DNA of 64,000 nucleotides from Nocardioides jishulii (GCF_006007965.1 NZ_CP040748.1:372001-436000); one strand, 5' to 3'. Shown: positions 18,284 through 28,086, counted from the stretch's first letter. The notes: generated by a model from the letters alone, not told the origin. Translations and numbers: made by a program.

Positions 18284-20035
18284 TCAGGCGCGGGGGAGGA
18301 ACACGCTGAACGTGGCGCCGCGGCCGAGCGTCGACTCGCAGGTGATCCGGCCGCGGTGGCGCTCCACGATGCTCTTCACGATGGCCAGTCCGAGGCCGGT
18401 CCCGGGCAGGGCGACGGCCGCCGGGTTGGTGGAGCGGAAGAACTCGCTGAAGAGGTGTTCCTGGTCGCTCTGGGAGATGCCGATGCCCGTGTCGACCACG
18501 TCGAGTCGCACCTCGCGGGCAGTGGGGTGCAGGCGTACGGTGATCCGCCCGCCCTCGGGGGTGTACTTCGTCGCGTTGCTGACCAGGTTGGACACGACCC
18601 GCTCCACGCCTTCACTCTCCGCCATGACCCTGATGCCCTCGGCGGGTGCCTCGACGACGACCCCGAGCTTCTTGCGGTTGATCGTCACCCGCATCAGGTC
18701 GAGGGCGTCGAGCACCGCTGCGTGCAGGTCGACCGGTGCGGGGTTGAAGGCGCTGTGCGGGTCGCCCGCGCGCGCAAGGACGAGGAGGTCGTCGACCAGG
18801 CGTTGCATGCGTGCCGCCCCCCGCTCGACGGCGGAGATGGAGTTGCGTGCCGAGGGCGTCAGCTCTGGGCTCGCGTCGAGCATCTCCGCGTGGCCGAGGA
18901 TCGCGGTGAGCGGGTTCTTCAGCTCGTGGGCCAGCGTCGCGATCAGCGTGGACTTGTAGGAGTCCAGCTGCCGCAGCTCGTCCACCAGTCGACGCTCGCG
19001 CTCGAACGAACGGGCGTTGAGCAGCGCGCGACCGAGGTCGTGGCCGATGTCGAGGGCGACGCGGCGCTCGACCTCCGACCACTCCGTACGCAGCTCGCCG
19101 TGGCGGGTCAGGACGAGGTTGCCCAGGCACTCCTTGCCGGCGCCCAGCGGGATGAAGAGCATCGACGTCACGTCGATCGTCTTCATGAAGGAGTAGATCT
19201 GCTCGCGCTGGTCGTCGGTGAGGATGTCGGGCGTGATCGACGACTGGCCGATCGCGGCGACGTCCTGCGAGGCCCACATCGCGCGCGCGGCCGGTCGGGC
19301 GATGCGTCGCAGGTCCTCCGACAGCCAGATCTCGGCGCCGTTGGAGGCGTGGATGGCTCCCTGTCCGTCGCCGCGCTCGTCGAAGGTCTGGATCCACATG
19401 CCGAAGGCGTCGAAGCACCGGGTGACCGCGCTCTGGATGACCTCGATGATCCGTTCGATGGAGAGCTCGGAGCTGGCCTGGCGCACGACCAGGCGGGCGG
19501 CGTCGGCCAGTCGCACCTGGGCGGCGAGCTCCGCGCGCTCGATGAGGTTGAGCACCGCCGGTCGGGTCTGGACGACGAAACCCTCGAGGTCGGTGCGCGT
19601 CTGGCCGGTCGGGCGCATGCGGTTCTGGGGGCTGTCGACGGAGATGAGTGCCCGCAGCCGCCCGTCGTCGTCGTACAGCGGGGCCACGAGGACGTCGAGC
19701 GGGTGCCAGCGCTCAGGGTCGTCGGTGGCCTCGACGTCAGGAGGGATCCAGGCGAAGCCGGCCGCGCCGATCGTGAGCCTGTCGTGCGGCAGGAAGCGCC
19801 ACGGCCCCCACTCGTCCGCTGCGACGAGCTGGGTCTGCACCATGTCGATCTCGGTGCGATGCCCCTTGAGGGCAGCCTTCGCCTCGTCGCTGCCGGCGAC
19901 CGCGACGGTCTCCAGCACCCCGTCGACGTGGGCGACGCTGATGGCGGCGATCTCGAACCCCATGAGGTCGGTGACGCCGGCGAGGATGCTGTCGAGGGTG
20001 TCGACGACTGCAGCGTCGATGCTGCGCACCGTCAT
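18284..20035 (-). CDS. Soluble sensor histidine kinase with two GAF-like domains
   Basis: 583 residues, no membrane helix. Two GAF-like regions occupy about 10-170 and 190-345. The phosphoacceptor is in TLAHELKNPLTAILGHAEML, and the ATPase domain has VSNLVSNATKYTPEGG (N box), VVDTGIGIS (G1) and GTGLGLAIVKSIVERH (G2). It should autophosphorylate in response to a cytoplasmic ligand or redox cue. No response-regulator gene is adjacent, so it is an orphan here. I chose ATG 20035, preceded by GGGGGCAGGG; GTG 20095 is an alternative start. Confidence 0.9.
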   Translation of the reverse strand: MTVRSIDAAVVDTLDSILAGVTDLMGFEIAAISVAHVDGVLETVAVAGSDEAKAALKGHRTEIDMVQTQLVAADEWGPWRFLPHDRLTIGAAGFAWIPPDVEATDDPERWHPLDVLVAPLYDDDGRLRALISVDSPQNRMRPTGQTRTDLEGFVVQTRPAVLNLIERAELAAQVRLADAARLVVRQASSELSIERIIEVIQSAVTRCFDAFGMWIQTFDERGDGQGAIHASNGAEIWLSEDLRRIARPAARAMWASQDVAAIGQSSITPDILTDDQREQIYSFMKTIDVTSMLFIPLGAGKECLGNLVLTRHGELRTEWSEVERRVALDIGHDLGRALLNARSFERERRLVDELRQLDSYKSTLIATLAHELKNPLTAILGHAEMLDASPELTPSARNSISAVERGAARMQRLVDDLLVLARAGDPHSAFNPAPVDLHAAVLDALDLMRVTINRKKLGVVVEAPAEGIRVMAESEGVERVVSNLVSNATKYTPEGGRITVRLHPTAREVRLDVVDTGIGISQSDQEHLFSEFFRSTNPAAVALPGTGLGLAIVKSIVERHRGRITCESTLGRGATFSVFLPRA

Positions 20036-20312
20036 CCCTGCCCCCCGACCGGTTGTGTGTGACGACGTCCCCGCCAAGGCGTCGTGCACTGCCACACTTG
20101 CCCGTCAGCGTAGCGGCGGACACCTGCATGAGATACCCAATTTGCGTGATCCCAGTCTCACTCTTTGCCTGATCTCGCTGCCGCCGCGAAGGAGTGGGCG
20201 CAGGGTCCTGACGTATCCGGGGGGGAGCCGACGGCTGCTGGGTGCCCCGCGTGGGCGTCCATCGCCGGCATTGGGGCCGTCCGGACGCGTGCTGCGCCGT
20301 ACACTGGCGCAC

Positions 20313-21884
20313 GTGGGTCAGGCCAGCAACCAGCGCAAGGGCGGCGACGGGCGACTGTCGGCAGCCATCGATCCCCAGGACCAGGGGCCGCAGGATGCCT
20401 GTGGCGTCTTCGGAGTGTGGGCCCCAGGTGAGGACGTCGCGAAGCTGACCTACTTCGGCATCTACGCCTTGCAGCACCGCGGCCAGGAGTCGGCCGGCAT
20501 CGCGGTCAGCAACGGGCGACAGATCCTCGTCTACAAGGACATGGGCCTGGTCTCACAGGTCTTCGACGACGCGACGCTCGACTCGCTCAAGGGTCACCTG
20601 GCCATCGGCCACGCGCGCTACTCGACGACCGGTGCGAGCACGTGGCACAACGCCCAGCCCACCTTCCACCCCACGCCCCACGGGTCGCTGGCGCTGGCGC
20701 ACAACGGCAACCTGACCAACACCGCCGACCTGGCGGCCATGCTGGCCGAGGTCGCCGACCCCGACCAGCGCATGCCGGTGTCGACCAACGACACCAGCGT
20801 CGTCACCGCCCTCCTGGCCGACCACCCGGACACGACGGTGGAGCAGCGCGCCCTCGAGCTGCTCCCGCAGGTGAAGGGCGCCTTCTCCTTCGTCTGGATG
20901 GACGAGCACACGCTGTACGCCGCCCGCGACCCCCAGGGCATCCGCCCGCTGGTGCTGGGACGCCTCGAGCGCGGCTGGGTCGTCGCCTCGGAGACGGCGG
21001 CGCTCGACATCGTCGGCGCCTCCTTCATCCGCGAGATCGAGCCCGGCGAGATGGTCGCGATCGACGAGTCGGGCCTGCGGACGAATCGCTTCGCCGACCC
21101 GGCGCCCAAGCACTGCCTCTTCGAGTTCGTCTACCTCGCCCGGCCCGACACCCTGATGAACGACCAGCGCGTGCACAGCGTGCGCGTCGAGATCGGCCGT
21201 CGCCTCGCCCGCGAGTTCCCGGCCGAGGCCGACCTGGTCATCCCGGTCCCGGAGTCCGGCACCCCCTCGGCCATCGGTTACGCGGAGGAGTCCGGCATCC
21301 CCTACGGCGTGGGCCTGGTCAAGAACTCCTACGTGGGGCGCACCTTCATCCAGCCGTCGCAGACGATCCGCCAGCTCGGCATCCGCCTCAAGCTCAACCC
21401 GCTGCGAGACGTCATCGAGGGCAAGCGCCTCGTGGTCGTCGACGACTCGATCGTGCGCGGCAACACCCAGCGCGCCCTGATCCGGATGCTGCGCGAGGCC
21501 GGTGCCCGCGAGGTCCACGTGCGCATCTCCTCGCCGCCGGTCAAGTGGCCCTGCTTCTACGGCATCGACTTCGCCACTCCCGCGGAGCTGATCGCCAACG
21601 GCCTCACCACCGACGAGATCCGCCGCTCGATCGACGCGGACTCGCTGGGCTACATCGACCTCGACGACCTGGTCGACGCCACCACCGTGCCCAAGCAGAA
21701 CCTGTGCCGCGCCTGCTTCGACGGTGAGTACCCGATCCCGCTGCCCGACCCGACGCTGGGCGGCAAGAGCGTGCTCGAGCAGGCCCAGCTCTCGCTGGAG
21801 TTCAACGACACGGCCGGCGACGTCGACGGTCTGGCCACCTCGCTCACCGGCGGCGGTGCCGGTGACGCGCTCGAACGCCCCTGA
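20313..21884 (+). CDS. purF: Amidophosphoribosyltransferase
   Basis: 523 residues. It makes phosphoribosylamine from PRPP and glutamine, the first step of de novo purine synthesis. A short propeptide precedes the catalytic Cys of CGVFGVWAPGEDVA; then ALQHRGQESAGIAV, the PRPP loop VVVDDSIVRGNT and the Fe-S ligand region LCRACFDGEYP follow. GTG 20313 lies seven bases after TACACT (20300-20305), a leaderless start. An upstream in-frame extension overlaps the divergent kinase gene and is rejected. purM follows 62 bp downstream. Confidence 0.97.
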   Translation: MGQASNQRKGGDGRLSAAIDPQDQGPQDACGVFGVWAPGEDVAKLTYFGIYALQHRGQESAGIAVSNGRQILVYKDMGLVSQVFDDATLDSLKGHLAIGHARYSTTGASTWHNAQPTFHPTPHGSLALAHNGNLTNTADLAAMLAEVADPDQRMPVSTNDTSVVTALLADHPDTTVEQRALELLPQVKGAFSFVWMDEHTLYAARDPQGIRPLVLGRLERGWVVASETAALDIVGASFIREIEPGEMVAIDESGLRTNRFADPAPKHCLFEFVYLARPDTLMNDQRVHSVRVEIGRRLAREFPAEADLVIPVPESGTPSAIGYAEESGIPYGVGLVKNSYVGRTFIQPSQTIRQLGIRLKLNPLRDVIEGKRLVVVDDSIVRGNTQRALIRMLREAGAREVHVRISSPPVKWPCFYGIDFATPAELIANGLTTDEIRRSIDADSLGYIDLDDLVDATTVPKQNLCRACFDGEYPIPLPDPTLGGKSVLEQAQLSLEFNDTAGDVDGLATSLTGGGAGDALERP

Positions 21885-21946
21885 CGTATGCCCGTCCCCT
21901 CCTTTCTGTCCCCGCTGCCCCCGCCCGTGATCCCAGGAGCACCCTC

Positions 21947-23020
21947 GTGAACGACGCAACCAACGCCTACGCCGCTGCCGGCGTCGACATCGAGGCCGCC
22001 GACCGCGCCATCGACCTGATGAAGGAGTGGGTGGAGAAGGCCCGCCGCCCCGAGATGCTGGGCGGTCTCGGCGGGTTCGCCGGGCTCTTCGACGCCTCCG
22101 CGCTGACGAAGTACAAGCGTCCGCTGCTGGCGACCTCGACCGACGGCGTCGGCACCAAGGTCGCCATCGCCCAGAAGATGGACGTCCACGACACCATCGG
22201 CCACGACCTCGTCGGCATGGTCGTCGACGACCTCGTGGTCTGTGGCGCCGAGCCGCTCTTCATGACCGACTACATCGCGACCGGCAAGGTCGTCCCCGAG
22301 CGCATCGCCGCGATCGTGAAGGGCATCGCCGAGGCCTGCGCGCTCGCCGGCACCGCCCTCATCGGCGGCGAGACCGCCGAGCACCCGGGCCTGCTGGCCC
22401 CCGACGAGTACGACGTCGCGGGCGCCACCACGGGCGTCGTGGAGGCCGACGACCTGCTGGGCGCCGACCGGGTCCGCGCAGGTGACGTGGTCATCGCGAT
22501 GGAGGCCTCGGGCCTGCACTCCAACGGCTACTCGCTGGTGCGCCACGTCATGCTCAACACTGCGAAGTGGGAGCTCGACCGCCACGTCGACGAGCTCGGC
22601 ACCACGCTGGGCGAGGAGCTGCTGGTCCCGACGCGCATCTACGCCAAGGCCTGCCTCGACCTCGCGAAGCGCACCGAGACCCACGCCATGTCCCACGTGA
22701 CCGGCGGTGGTCTGGCGGCCAACCTCGAGCGCGTCATGCCGCCGGCCCTGATGGCGGTCATCGACCGAGGCACGTGGACCCCGCAGCCCATCTTCGACCT
22801 CGTCCGCCAGGTCGGCTCCGTGCCGCAGGCCGACCTCGAGGCCACCCTCAACCAGGGCGTCGGCATGGTCTCGCTGACCGCTCCCCGTGACGTCGACGCG
22901 GCGATCGCCGGCCTCGCCGAGTTCGGCATCAGCGCCTGGGTGGCCGGCGAGGTCCGTGAGGCCGCCGGTGACGCCGAGGCGGGCAGCGTACGCCTGGAGG
23001 GCCAGCACCCGGGCTGGTGA
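21947..23020 (+). CDS. purM: Phosphoribosylaminoimidazole (AIR) synthase
   Basis: 357 residues, the usual PurM length. It closes the imidazole ring from FGAM with ATP. Motifs TSTDGVGTKVAIAQ, HDLVGMVVDDLVVCGAEPLFMTDY, LIGGETAEHPG and SGLHSNGYSLVR are clear. GTG 21947 is preceded by AGGAGC. It is likely co-transcribed with purF. An inverted repeat (23054-23090) lies in the gap to the DUF3073 gene. Confidence 0.97.
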   Translation: MNDATNAYAAAGVDIEAADRAIDLMKEWVEKARRPEMLGGLGGFAGLFDASALTKYKRPLLATSTDGVGTKVAIAQKMDVHDTIGHDLVGMVVDDLVVCGAEPLFMTDYIATGKVVPERIAAIVKGIAEACALAGTALIGGETAEHPGLLAPDEYDVAGATTGVVEADDLLGADRVRAGDVVIAMEASGLHSNGYSLVRHVMLNTAKWELDRHVDELGTTLGEELLVPTRIYAKACLDLAKRTETHAMSHVTGGGLAANLERVMPPALMAVIDRGTWTPQPIFDLVRQVGSVPQADLEATLNQGVGMVSLTAPRDVDAAIAGLAEFGISAWVAGEVREAAGDAEAGSVRLEGQHPGW

Positions 23021-23053
23021 CCCCGCCGTCGCCACCACGGGGCGTGCTGGCGA

Positions 23054-23090
23054 CCTCCGCCACCTCATGGGGGTGGCGAGGTGGCGGAGG
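23054..23090. repeat. Inverted repeat CCTCCGCCACCTC-11-GAGGTGGCGGAGG
   Basis: Perfect 13-base arms, 34 bases after the purM stop. It can act as the purM terminator, although no T-run follows. The rest of the 299-base gap has a GTATCC-like -10 near 23244 for the next gene. Confidence 0.6.
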
Positions 23091-23319
23091 CGACCCCGGA
23101 CGATGGAGGCGTTCGTCACGCCCTCAGGCGTCGTGAGCGGGCCGTTCTGTGCGCTGTCAGCGAATTTCGTGCCGAAAGCGACGTAAAACCGGACCTGGGT
23201 GTACGGGAACAGCCAGCCAGCCGGTAACGTTGCCCCCACGAGAGTATCCAGACCAGAGACCGGGTGCCGCGGCGTTCGCGCCAAGAGCCCCGGCCAAGCG
23301 TGCGAGGGGGTCGGACCCT

Positions 23320-23505
23320 ATGGGGCGCGGCCGAGCTAAGGCTAAGCAGACGAAGGTCGCTCGCGACCTGAAGTACCGCACTCACGAGACGGACTTCGGG
23401 GCGCTGGCCAAGGAACTGCACGGTGGTGACACCGGGAGCAGGGAATCAGAGCAGTCGGCGGACGATGCCGACGACTGGTCTGACTACGTAGACCCTCAGC
23501 GCTGA
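23320..23505 (+). CDS. DUF3073 small protein
   Basis: 61 residues: MGRGRAKAKQTKVARDLKYR at the start, then an acidic tail with DDWSDYVDPQR. This is the DUF3073 pattern, a tiny protein found beside purM in many actinobacteria. The basic N-terminus suggests nucleic-acid contact, but its role is not known. A GAGGGGG site precedes ATG 23320. Confidence 0.88.
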   Translation: MGRGRAKAKQTKVARDLKYRTHETDFGALAKELHGGDTGSRESEQSADDADDWSDYVDPQR

Positions 23506-23510
23506 CTGTG

Positions 23511-23568
23511 GGGGCGTGACCCACCGGGCGCAGCGTCGTTCGACGCCGTACCCGGTGGATCACGCCCC
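23511..23568. terminator. Nested bidirectional hairpin
   Basis: Outer 18-base arms (GGGGCGTGACCCACCGGG and 23551-23568, one mismatch) enclose an inner GCGTCG-TT-CGACGC. It lies between the converging DUF3073 and valine dehydrogenase genes. Confidence 0.65.
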
Positions 23569-23611
23569 GCCCGTCACCATCTCCTGGTGCGAGGCTTCCT
23601 GAGGCGCGCCC

Positions 23612-24700
23612 TCAGGGCAGGTGGATGCTGCGGAGACGTCCCACCGCGTGGATGCGCTGCTCGGCGACCCGTTCGGCGGCCTCGGTCGTCGTCGTGCCGT
23701 CGCTCGCAGCGCGTTCCAGGATCTCCAGCGTGGTGTGGTGGATGCCGTGCGCCCGTTGGCGCGCGCGCTCGAAGTTGAACCCCTCGAGCTCGTCGGCGAC
23801 CTGGATGACGCCACCGGAGTTGACGGCGAAGTCGGGGGCGTAGAGCACGCCTCGTTGGGCGAGCACCACGCCTGCCTCCGGCGTCGTCAGCTGGTTGTTG
23901 GCCGCACCGCACACGATGCGAGCCTCGAGGTGCTGGGCGACGCCGAGGGTGATCGCGCCGCCGAGCGCGCACGGTGCATAGATGTCCAGCGCGCCCGCGT
24001 CGCCGGCGAGCATCGACTCGGTGGACGCCGCCACCGACACCTCGGGGTACAGGTCGGCGACCCGCTCGAGGGCGGGTTCCCACACGTCGGTGATGACGAC
24101 CTTCGCGCCCTCGTCGACGAGGTGGCCCACGAGGTGCCCGCCGACCTTGCCGACGCCGGCGATCCCGACGGTGCGTCCCTCGAGTGACGGTCCTCCCCAC
24201 AGGTGCGCGGCCGAGGCCCGCATGCCCTGGTGGACGCCGTACGCGGTCAGCACCGACGAGTCGCCAGCGCCGCCGTGCTCGACCGTGCGGCCCGTGACGT
24301 AGGACGTCTCGCGGGCCACCACGTCCATGTCGACCGAGTAGGTGCCGACGTCGCAGGCGGTGTAGTACCGACCGCCCAGGCTCTCGACGAAGCGGCCGTA
24401 CGCCCGCAGCAGCGCCTCGCTCTTGTCGGCGTGCGGGTCGCCGATGATCACGCCCTTGCCGCCACCGAGGTCGAGCCCGGCCAGGGCGTTCTTGTAGGTC
24501 ATGCCGCGGGAGAGTGCGAGCACGTCGCGCACCGCGTCGTCGGTGCTCTCGTACGGGTGGAAGCGGGTGCCGCCCAGACCCGGACCGAGGGCGGTCGAGT
24601 GGATCGCGATGACGGCGCGCAGGCCGCTCTCGGGGTCGTGGGCGAAGACGACCTGCTCGTGGTCGGTCTCGGCGAAGAGGTCGACGGGGGCGTCGGGCAT
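23612..24700 (-). CDS. vdh: Valine/leucine dehydrogenase (Glu/Leu/Phe/Val dehydrogenase family)
   Basis: 362 residues, the length of Streptomyces valine dehydrogenase. It deaminates branched-chain amino acids to 2-keto acids with NAD. The substrate and catalytic lysines lie in [19 protein letters not shown]; the nucleotide-binding loop is [13 protein letters not shown]. Downstream [20 protein letters not shown] and [16 protein letters not shown] are family hallmarks. AGGAG precedes ATG 24700. Substrate preference for valine is inferred from family and host type. Confidence 0.88.
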   Translation of the reverse strand: MPDAPVDLFAETDHEQVVFAHDPESGLRAVIAIHSTALGPGLGGTRFHPYESTDDAVRDVLALSRGMTYKNALAGLDLGGGKGVIIGDPHADKSEALLRAYGRFVESLGGRYYTACDVGTYSVDMDVVARETSYVTGRTVEHGGAGDSSVLTAYGVHQGMRASAAHLWGGPSLEGRTVGIAGVGKVGGHLVGHLVDEGAKVVITDVWEPALERVADLYPEVSVAASTESMLAGDAGALDIYAPCALGGAITLGVAQHLEARIVCGAANNQLTTPEAGVVLAQRGVLYAPDFAVNSGGVIQVADELEGFNFERARQRAHGIHHTTLEILERAASDGTTTTEAAERVAEQRIHAVGRLRSIHLP

Positions 24701-24783
24701 CAGGACTCCTGACGTTCGGGGCCACGTGGATGATGTGGCGCGGTGGGCGGGCCACGGGGGTGTGTGGTCCGCGTCACTCCACC

Positions 24784-26187
24784 CTAGTGGGCGCTCGCGC
24801 CGCCCGACGACCGCATCAGCACCACGTCGCCGTGGGTGCCGTAGCCCAGGATGTCGCCGCCCGCCGGGGTGCCGTCGAAGGTGGCCAGCAGCCACCCGTC
24901 GTCGGTGCGCGCCAGCGTCGGCCACGGCAGGTTGGTGGGGTAGGGAGCGTCCAGCGTGCCGAGCTCACGCAGCTGGTCGTCGAAGACCACGAACTGCTCG
25001 CGCGCACCCCGTGCGCCGTCCCTGCCGTCGCTCGCCAGGGCCCGCAGGTGCCCATCGACCTCGAGCCAGGTCGTGCCCTCGGTGGCGCGCCGCCCGGCGT
25101 CGTACGCCGTCACCTCGAGGGAGTCGAGCGACGGCCCGGCCGCGAGCACGGGGTGGAAGGCGAAGTACTTGCGGGCGCTCACGTAGCCGACCCGCCAGCC
25201 GGAGTCGTCGCGGCGCAGGTGCGGGTCCCAGACGCCGACCGAGCGGAAGCCGTCGGTGGGCAGCGGCAGGTCGCGCACGGCCAGCAGGTGCTCGCCGCTG
25301 AGCAGGTCGGCGTCGGTCTCCGCGAGCACGGCCCGGACCGGCCGCGACGCCTTGTCGAAGTCACCCCACGTGCTGGTCGCCACGAGCCACCGCTCGCCGT
25401 CACGGACGACGTGGGTGGCGTGGTCGCCGTAGGCACCGACGCGGCCGCTCGCCTCCGACCGGGCGAAGAAGAGGTCGGAGAGGTGCTCGAGGGCGAGCGT
25501 GGAGGGGTGGAGTCGCCACAGGCTGGTGTGCGCGGTGTCGAAGAAGCCCGGCCCTGCCGAGGTGGCGCTGAGCAGGAGGTGTTCCCCGCTCCGCACCGGG
25601 GCGCCGTCGGCCTCGGTCACCCAGCGCAGGTCGCGCAGGCCGAGCTGGCCGAACGCGCCGCCGACGACGTCGCGGAGCACTCCGTCGGCCTGCGGAGCCC
25701 CGGCGTGCAGCGCGGCCAGCCAGGAGAGGTCGCGGACGTCGCGGCGTCCGTGCAGGTCGTGGCGGGCGTGGGCGCGCCAGTCGCCGTCCCTCCCGCAGAA
25801 GAGGGTGAGGTGGGTGCCGGTCAACGTGAGCGCCAGCGCGTGCGGACGCTGCGGCAGGCGGCCCCAGCGGCGGCTGACGTGGCTGGTGGTGCGCGACCCC
25901 GTGGTCACCTCGAGCCCGACCGTGCCGGAGACCGGGTCCCACCACGCGGTGAAGCGGTCGCTCCCGCTCTCCAGGGCCAGCTCGACGCGGGCCCGTGCGG
26001 CGACGTCGGGCGAGACGGTGGCGCGCACGGCGGCGTACGGCGCAGGCCGGGGGAGCGGGCGCACCGCGCCGGGCGGGCAGGGGACGGCCGTGCGTGGCGA
26101 CACGAGGTCGATCGGTCGCCGGCGCGCGACCTCGGTGAACTCACCGAGCACGGGCGCGGTCCGGGGAGGCGATGAGCACCTCGTCAT
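24784..26187 (-). CDS. Hypothetical protein, possible glycoside-hydrolase-like beta-propeller
   Basis: 467 residues, soluble, no signal peptide seen. Repeated Trp/Asp-rich strands such as [34 protein letters not shown] and [17 protein letters not shown] recall GH43/GH32-type five-bladed propellers, but I cannot name a family or find a secure catalytic triad. The first 40 residues look disordered, so the true start may be later. It is divergent from the transglycosylase gene. Confidence 0.65.
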   Translation of the reverse strand: MTRCSSPPRTAPVLGEFTEVARRRPIDLVSPRTAVPCPPGAVRPLPRPAPYAAVRATVSPDVAARARVELALESGSDRFTAWWDPVSGTVGLEVTTGSRTTSHVSRRWGRLPQRPHALALTLTGTHLTLFCGRDGDWRAHARHDLHGRRDVRDLSWLAALHAGAPQADGVLRDVVGGAFGQLGLRDLRWVTEADGAPVRSGEHLLLSATSAGPGFFDTAHTSLWRLHPSTLALEHLSDLFFARSEASGRVGAYGDHATHVVRDGERWLVATSTWGDFDKASRPVRAVLAETDADLLSGEHLLAVRDLPLPTDGFRSVGVWDPHLRRDDSGWRVGYVSARKYFAFHPVLAAGPSLDSLEVTAYDAGRRATEGTTWLEVDGHLRALASDGRDGARGAREQFVVFDDQLRELGTLDAPYPTNLPWPTLARTDDGWLLATFDGTPAGGDILGYGTHGDVVLMRSSGGASAH

Positions 26188-26243
26188 TGTGTCAGCCCTG
26201 CGGTGGACTCCTCGGGTTCGGTGGAGGGTGGAAGACTGTCGGC

Positions 26244-26993
26244 ATGAAGGTCCGCGTCACACTGGTCGCCGGGCTCGTGGCCCTGGGCGCCGCGGGCTTC
26301 GTCGCCCAGCAGTACCTGGCCGACCAGCCTCCGTTGACGACGGGGAGCCAGCAGGTCGACGCCGGAGCCGTTCCTCCGGTCACGCCCCAGGTCAGCCGGC
26401 CCGTCGCCGCCCCGCGCGGCGGGAAGAGCGGTGTGCCCCTGGTCGACGCCTCGTGGGTCGACCGCGCTGCCCGGGCCACCGGCATCCCGCACCCTGCCGT
26501 GACGGCGTACGCCCGGGCGACGCTCGGGGCCCCGAAGGGCTGCCAGCTGGGGTGGACCACCCTGGCGGGGATCGGCTTCGTCGAGTCCCAGCACGGCACG
26601 ATCGACGGTCGTACGCTCGGTCGCGACGGCCGCTCCTCCTCGCCGATCCTCGGCCCGGCCCTGGACGGTGGCGAAGGGCTCGCCGCGATTCGTGCGAGCG
26701 CCGCGAGCGCCGCCCTGCACGGCAACCCCACGTGGGACCACGCGATGGGCCCGATGCAGTTCATCCCGTCGAGCTGGAGTCGCTGGAGCCGCGACGGTGA
26801 CGGCGACGGCGTCGAGGACCCGCACGACATCGACGACGCGGCGGCGAGCGCGGCGGCGTACCTCTGCCACGACGGCCACGACCTGACCACCTCGCGGGGG
26901 TGGAACGCCGCGATCTTCTCCTACAACCACGACAACGGCTACGTGAACTCGGTGTACGCCGCGGCGAACCGCTACGGGCTCGCCGTGCAGTGA
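26244..26993 (+). CDS. Secreted lytic transglycosylase
   Basis: 249 residues. Start MKVRVTLVAGLVALGAAGFVA is a signal or anchor. The catalytic Glu lies in TLAGIGFVESQHGTIDG; then GPMQFIPSSWSRW and a DGDGDGVEDPHDIDDAAASAAAYLC stretch are typical of the SLT/MltB-like enzymes that cleave peptidoglycan glycan strands. I chose ATG 26244 because it begins the signal peptide. A strong hairpin follows at 27087. Confidence 0.88.
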   Translation: MKVRVTLVAGLVALGAAGFVAQQYLADQPPLTTGSQQVDAGAVPPVTPQVSRPVAAPRGGKSGVPLVDASWVDRAARATGIPHPAVTAYARATLGAPKGCQLGWTTLAGIGFVESQHGTIDGRTLGRDGRSSSPILGPALDGGEGLAAIRASAASAALHGNPTWDHAMGPMQFIPSSWSRWSRDGDGDGVEDPHDIDDAAASAAAYLCHDGHDLTTSRGWNAAIFSYNHDNGYVNSVYAAANRYGLAVQ

Positions 26994-27039
26994 GCCCTCC
27001 GTGGGGGCGAGTGTGTGAGGGCGACCTGCGCCGTGGTGC

Positions 27040-27079
27040 GAGACAGGGCGACCCAGGGCGAGACAGAGCGACCCAGGGC
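27040..27079. repeat. Tandem 20-bp repeat, two copies
   Basis: GAGACAGGGCGACCCAGGGC is followed at once by a copy with one change, in the gap after the transglycosylase gene and just before its terminator. It is not in a gene. Confidence 0.7.
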
Positions 27080-27086
27080 TGAAATG

Positions 27087-27118
27087 CCGCAGGGCCCGAC
27101 CGAAGTCGGGCCCTGCGG
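27087..27118. terminator. 14-bp hairpin with CGAA loop
   Basis: CCGCAGGGCCCGAC, CGAA and the exact complement. It separates the forward transglycosylase gene from the reverse tRNA-Phe gene and can stop both. Confidence 0.75.
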
Positions 27119-27124
27119 TGCTTG

Positions 27125-27198
27125 TGGGCAGGGGCGGGGTCGAACCGCCGACCTTTCGAGTTTCAGTCGAACGCTCGTACCAACTGAGCTACCTGCCC
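27125..27198 (-). tRNA. tRNA-Phe (GAA)
   Basis: Acceptor GGGCAGG/CCTGCCC, D-arm GCTC-GAGC, anticodon stem TTCGA/TCGAA with loop CTGAAAC (GAA) and a T-arm with TTCGACC pair fully. Discriminator A; CCA is not encoded. Confidence 0.95.
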
Positions 27199-27299
27199 AA
27201 GCGGGTGAAACCTTACATGAGCGGTCTGACGTTGCGAAAACGAGGTCGACCCCGTTTGGGGAGTTCATCGCGCGACCCCTATGCTGTGACGCGTTGCTA

Positions 27300-27372
27300 G
27301 CCCCCATCGTCTAGCGGCCTAGGACGTCGCCCTTTCACGGCGGTAGCACGGGTTCGAATCCCGTTGGGGGTA
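27300..27372 (+). tRNA. tRNA-Glu (TTC)
   Basis: Cloverleaf from GCCCCCA to TGGGGGT plus discriminator A; anticodon loop CTTTCAC gives TTC; T-arm CGGGTTCGAATCCCG. First acceptor pair is G-U. CCA is not encoded. Confidence 0.95.
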
Positions 27373-27469
27373 CGACCCGGAAGGCTCAGAGCCCCCCGAT
27401 TGGGAGGTCCAGACCGGGATGGGTTAGAGTTCCACTCGCTTCGCAAGGAGCGCACAGCACGACAAGCAA

Positions 27470-27546
27470 GGCCCTGTAGCGCAGTTGGTTAGCGCGCCGC
27501 CCTGTCACGGCGGAGGTCGCGAGTTCGAGTCTCGTCAGGGTCGCCA
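27470..27546 (+). tRNA. tRNA-Asp (GTC)
   Basis: Acceptor GGCCCTG/CAGGGTC, anticodon loop CTGTCAC (GTC), T-arm GCGAGTTCGAGTCTCGT. Discriminator G at 27543 is followed by CCA, so the 3' end may be encoded, unlike the neighbouring tRNAs. Confidence 0.95.
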
Positions 27547-27548
27547 TC

Positions 27549-27580
27549 CTCAAGGCCCGCTCCACGGAGCGGGCCTTGAG
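27549..27580 (+). terminator. Hairpin after tRNA-Asp with a duplicated tail
   Basis: Fifteen-base arms CTCAAGGCCCGCTCC and the complement end at 27580, three bases after the tRNA CCA. The tail CTTGAGTCATTTCTG then occurs twice in tandem (27575-27589 and 27590-27604). Confidence 0.8.
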
Positions 27581-27694
27581 TCATTTCTGCTTGAGTCATT
27601 TCTGACGGTGTGACGGTGCCCGGTCGTGGCTCGTCGTGAGCCACCGGGACGAGGACGCGGGATCGCCTTCCCGGCGTCTGACTAGGCTCGCTGC

Positions 27695-28051
27695 GTGGAC
27701 CTCAGCGACGTCACCGACCAGGAGTTCGACGCCCTCGTCGAGGAGGCGCTCGACCAGGTGCCCGGCGAGCTGGCAGCGTTGGTGCGCAACGTCGTCGTGC
27801 TGGTCGAGGACGAGGCGCCTGACGACGACCCCGACCTTCTCGGCTACTACGACGGGTTGGCGCTGACCGAGCGGTCGGCCAACCACGCAGGAGGGCTGCC
27901 AGATCGGATCCTGCTCTTCCGGCGCCCGTTGGTCGAGATGTGCGAGGACCGTGACCACCTCGTCGAGGAGATCGGCATCACCGTCGTGCACGAGATCGCG
28001 CACCACTTCGGCATCGACGACCGACGACTCCACGAGCTGGGGTACGCCTGA
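27695..28051 (+). CDS. Zincin-like metallopeptidase family protein
   Basis: 118 residues. ITVVHEIAHHFGIDDRRLHELGY carries HExxH with a further His and Asp, the signature of the small zincin-like family (pfam06262 type). The acidic N-terminal part LSDVTDQEFDALVEEALDQVP also fits. It is a cytoplasmic protein of unknown substrate. GTG 27695 lies six bases after TAGGCT, a leaderless start. Confidence 0.88.
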   Translation: MDLSDVTDQEFDALVEEALDQVPGELAALVRNVVVLVEDEAPDDDPDLLGYYDGLALTERSANHAGGLPDRILLFRRPLVEMCEDRDHLVEEIGITVVHEIAHHFGIDDRRLHELGYA

Positions 28052-28086
28052 GGGTCAGGCTCCCTCGGAAGGCGTCAGAGGGCGCG

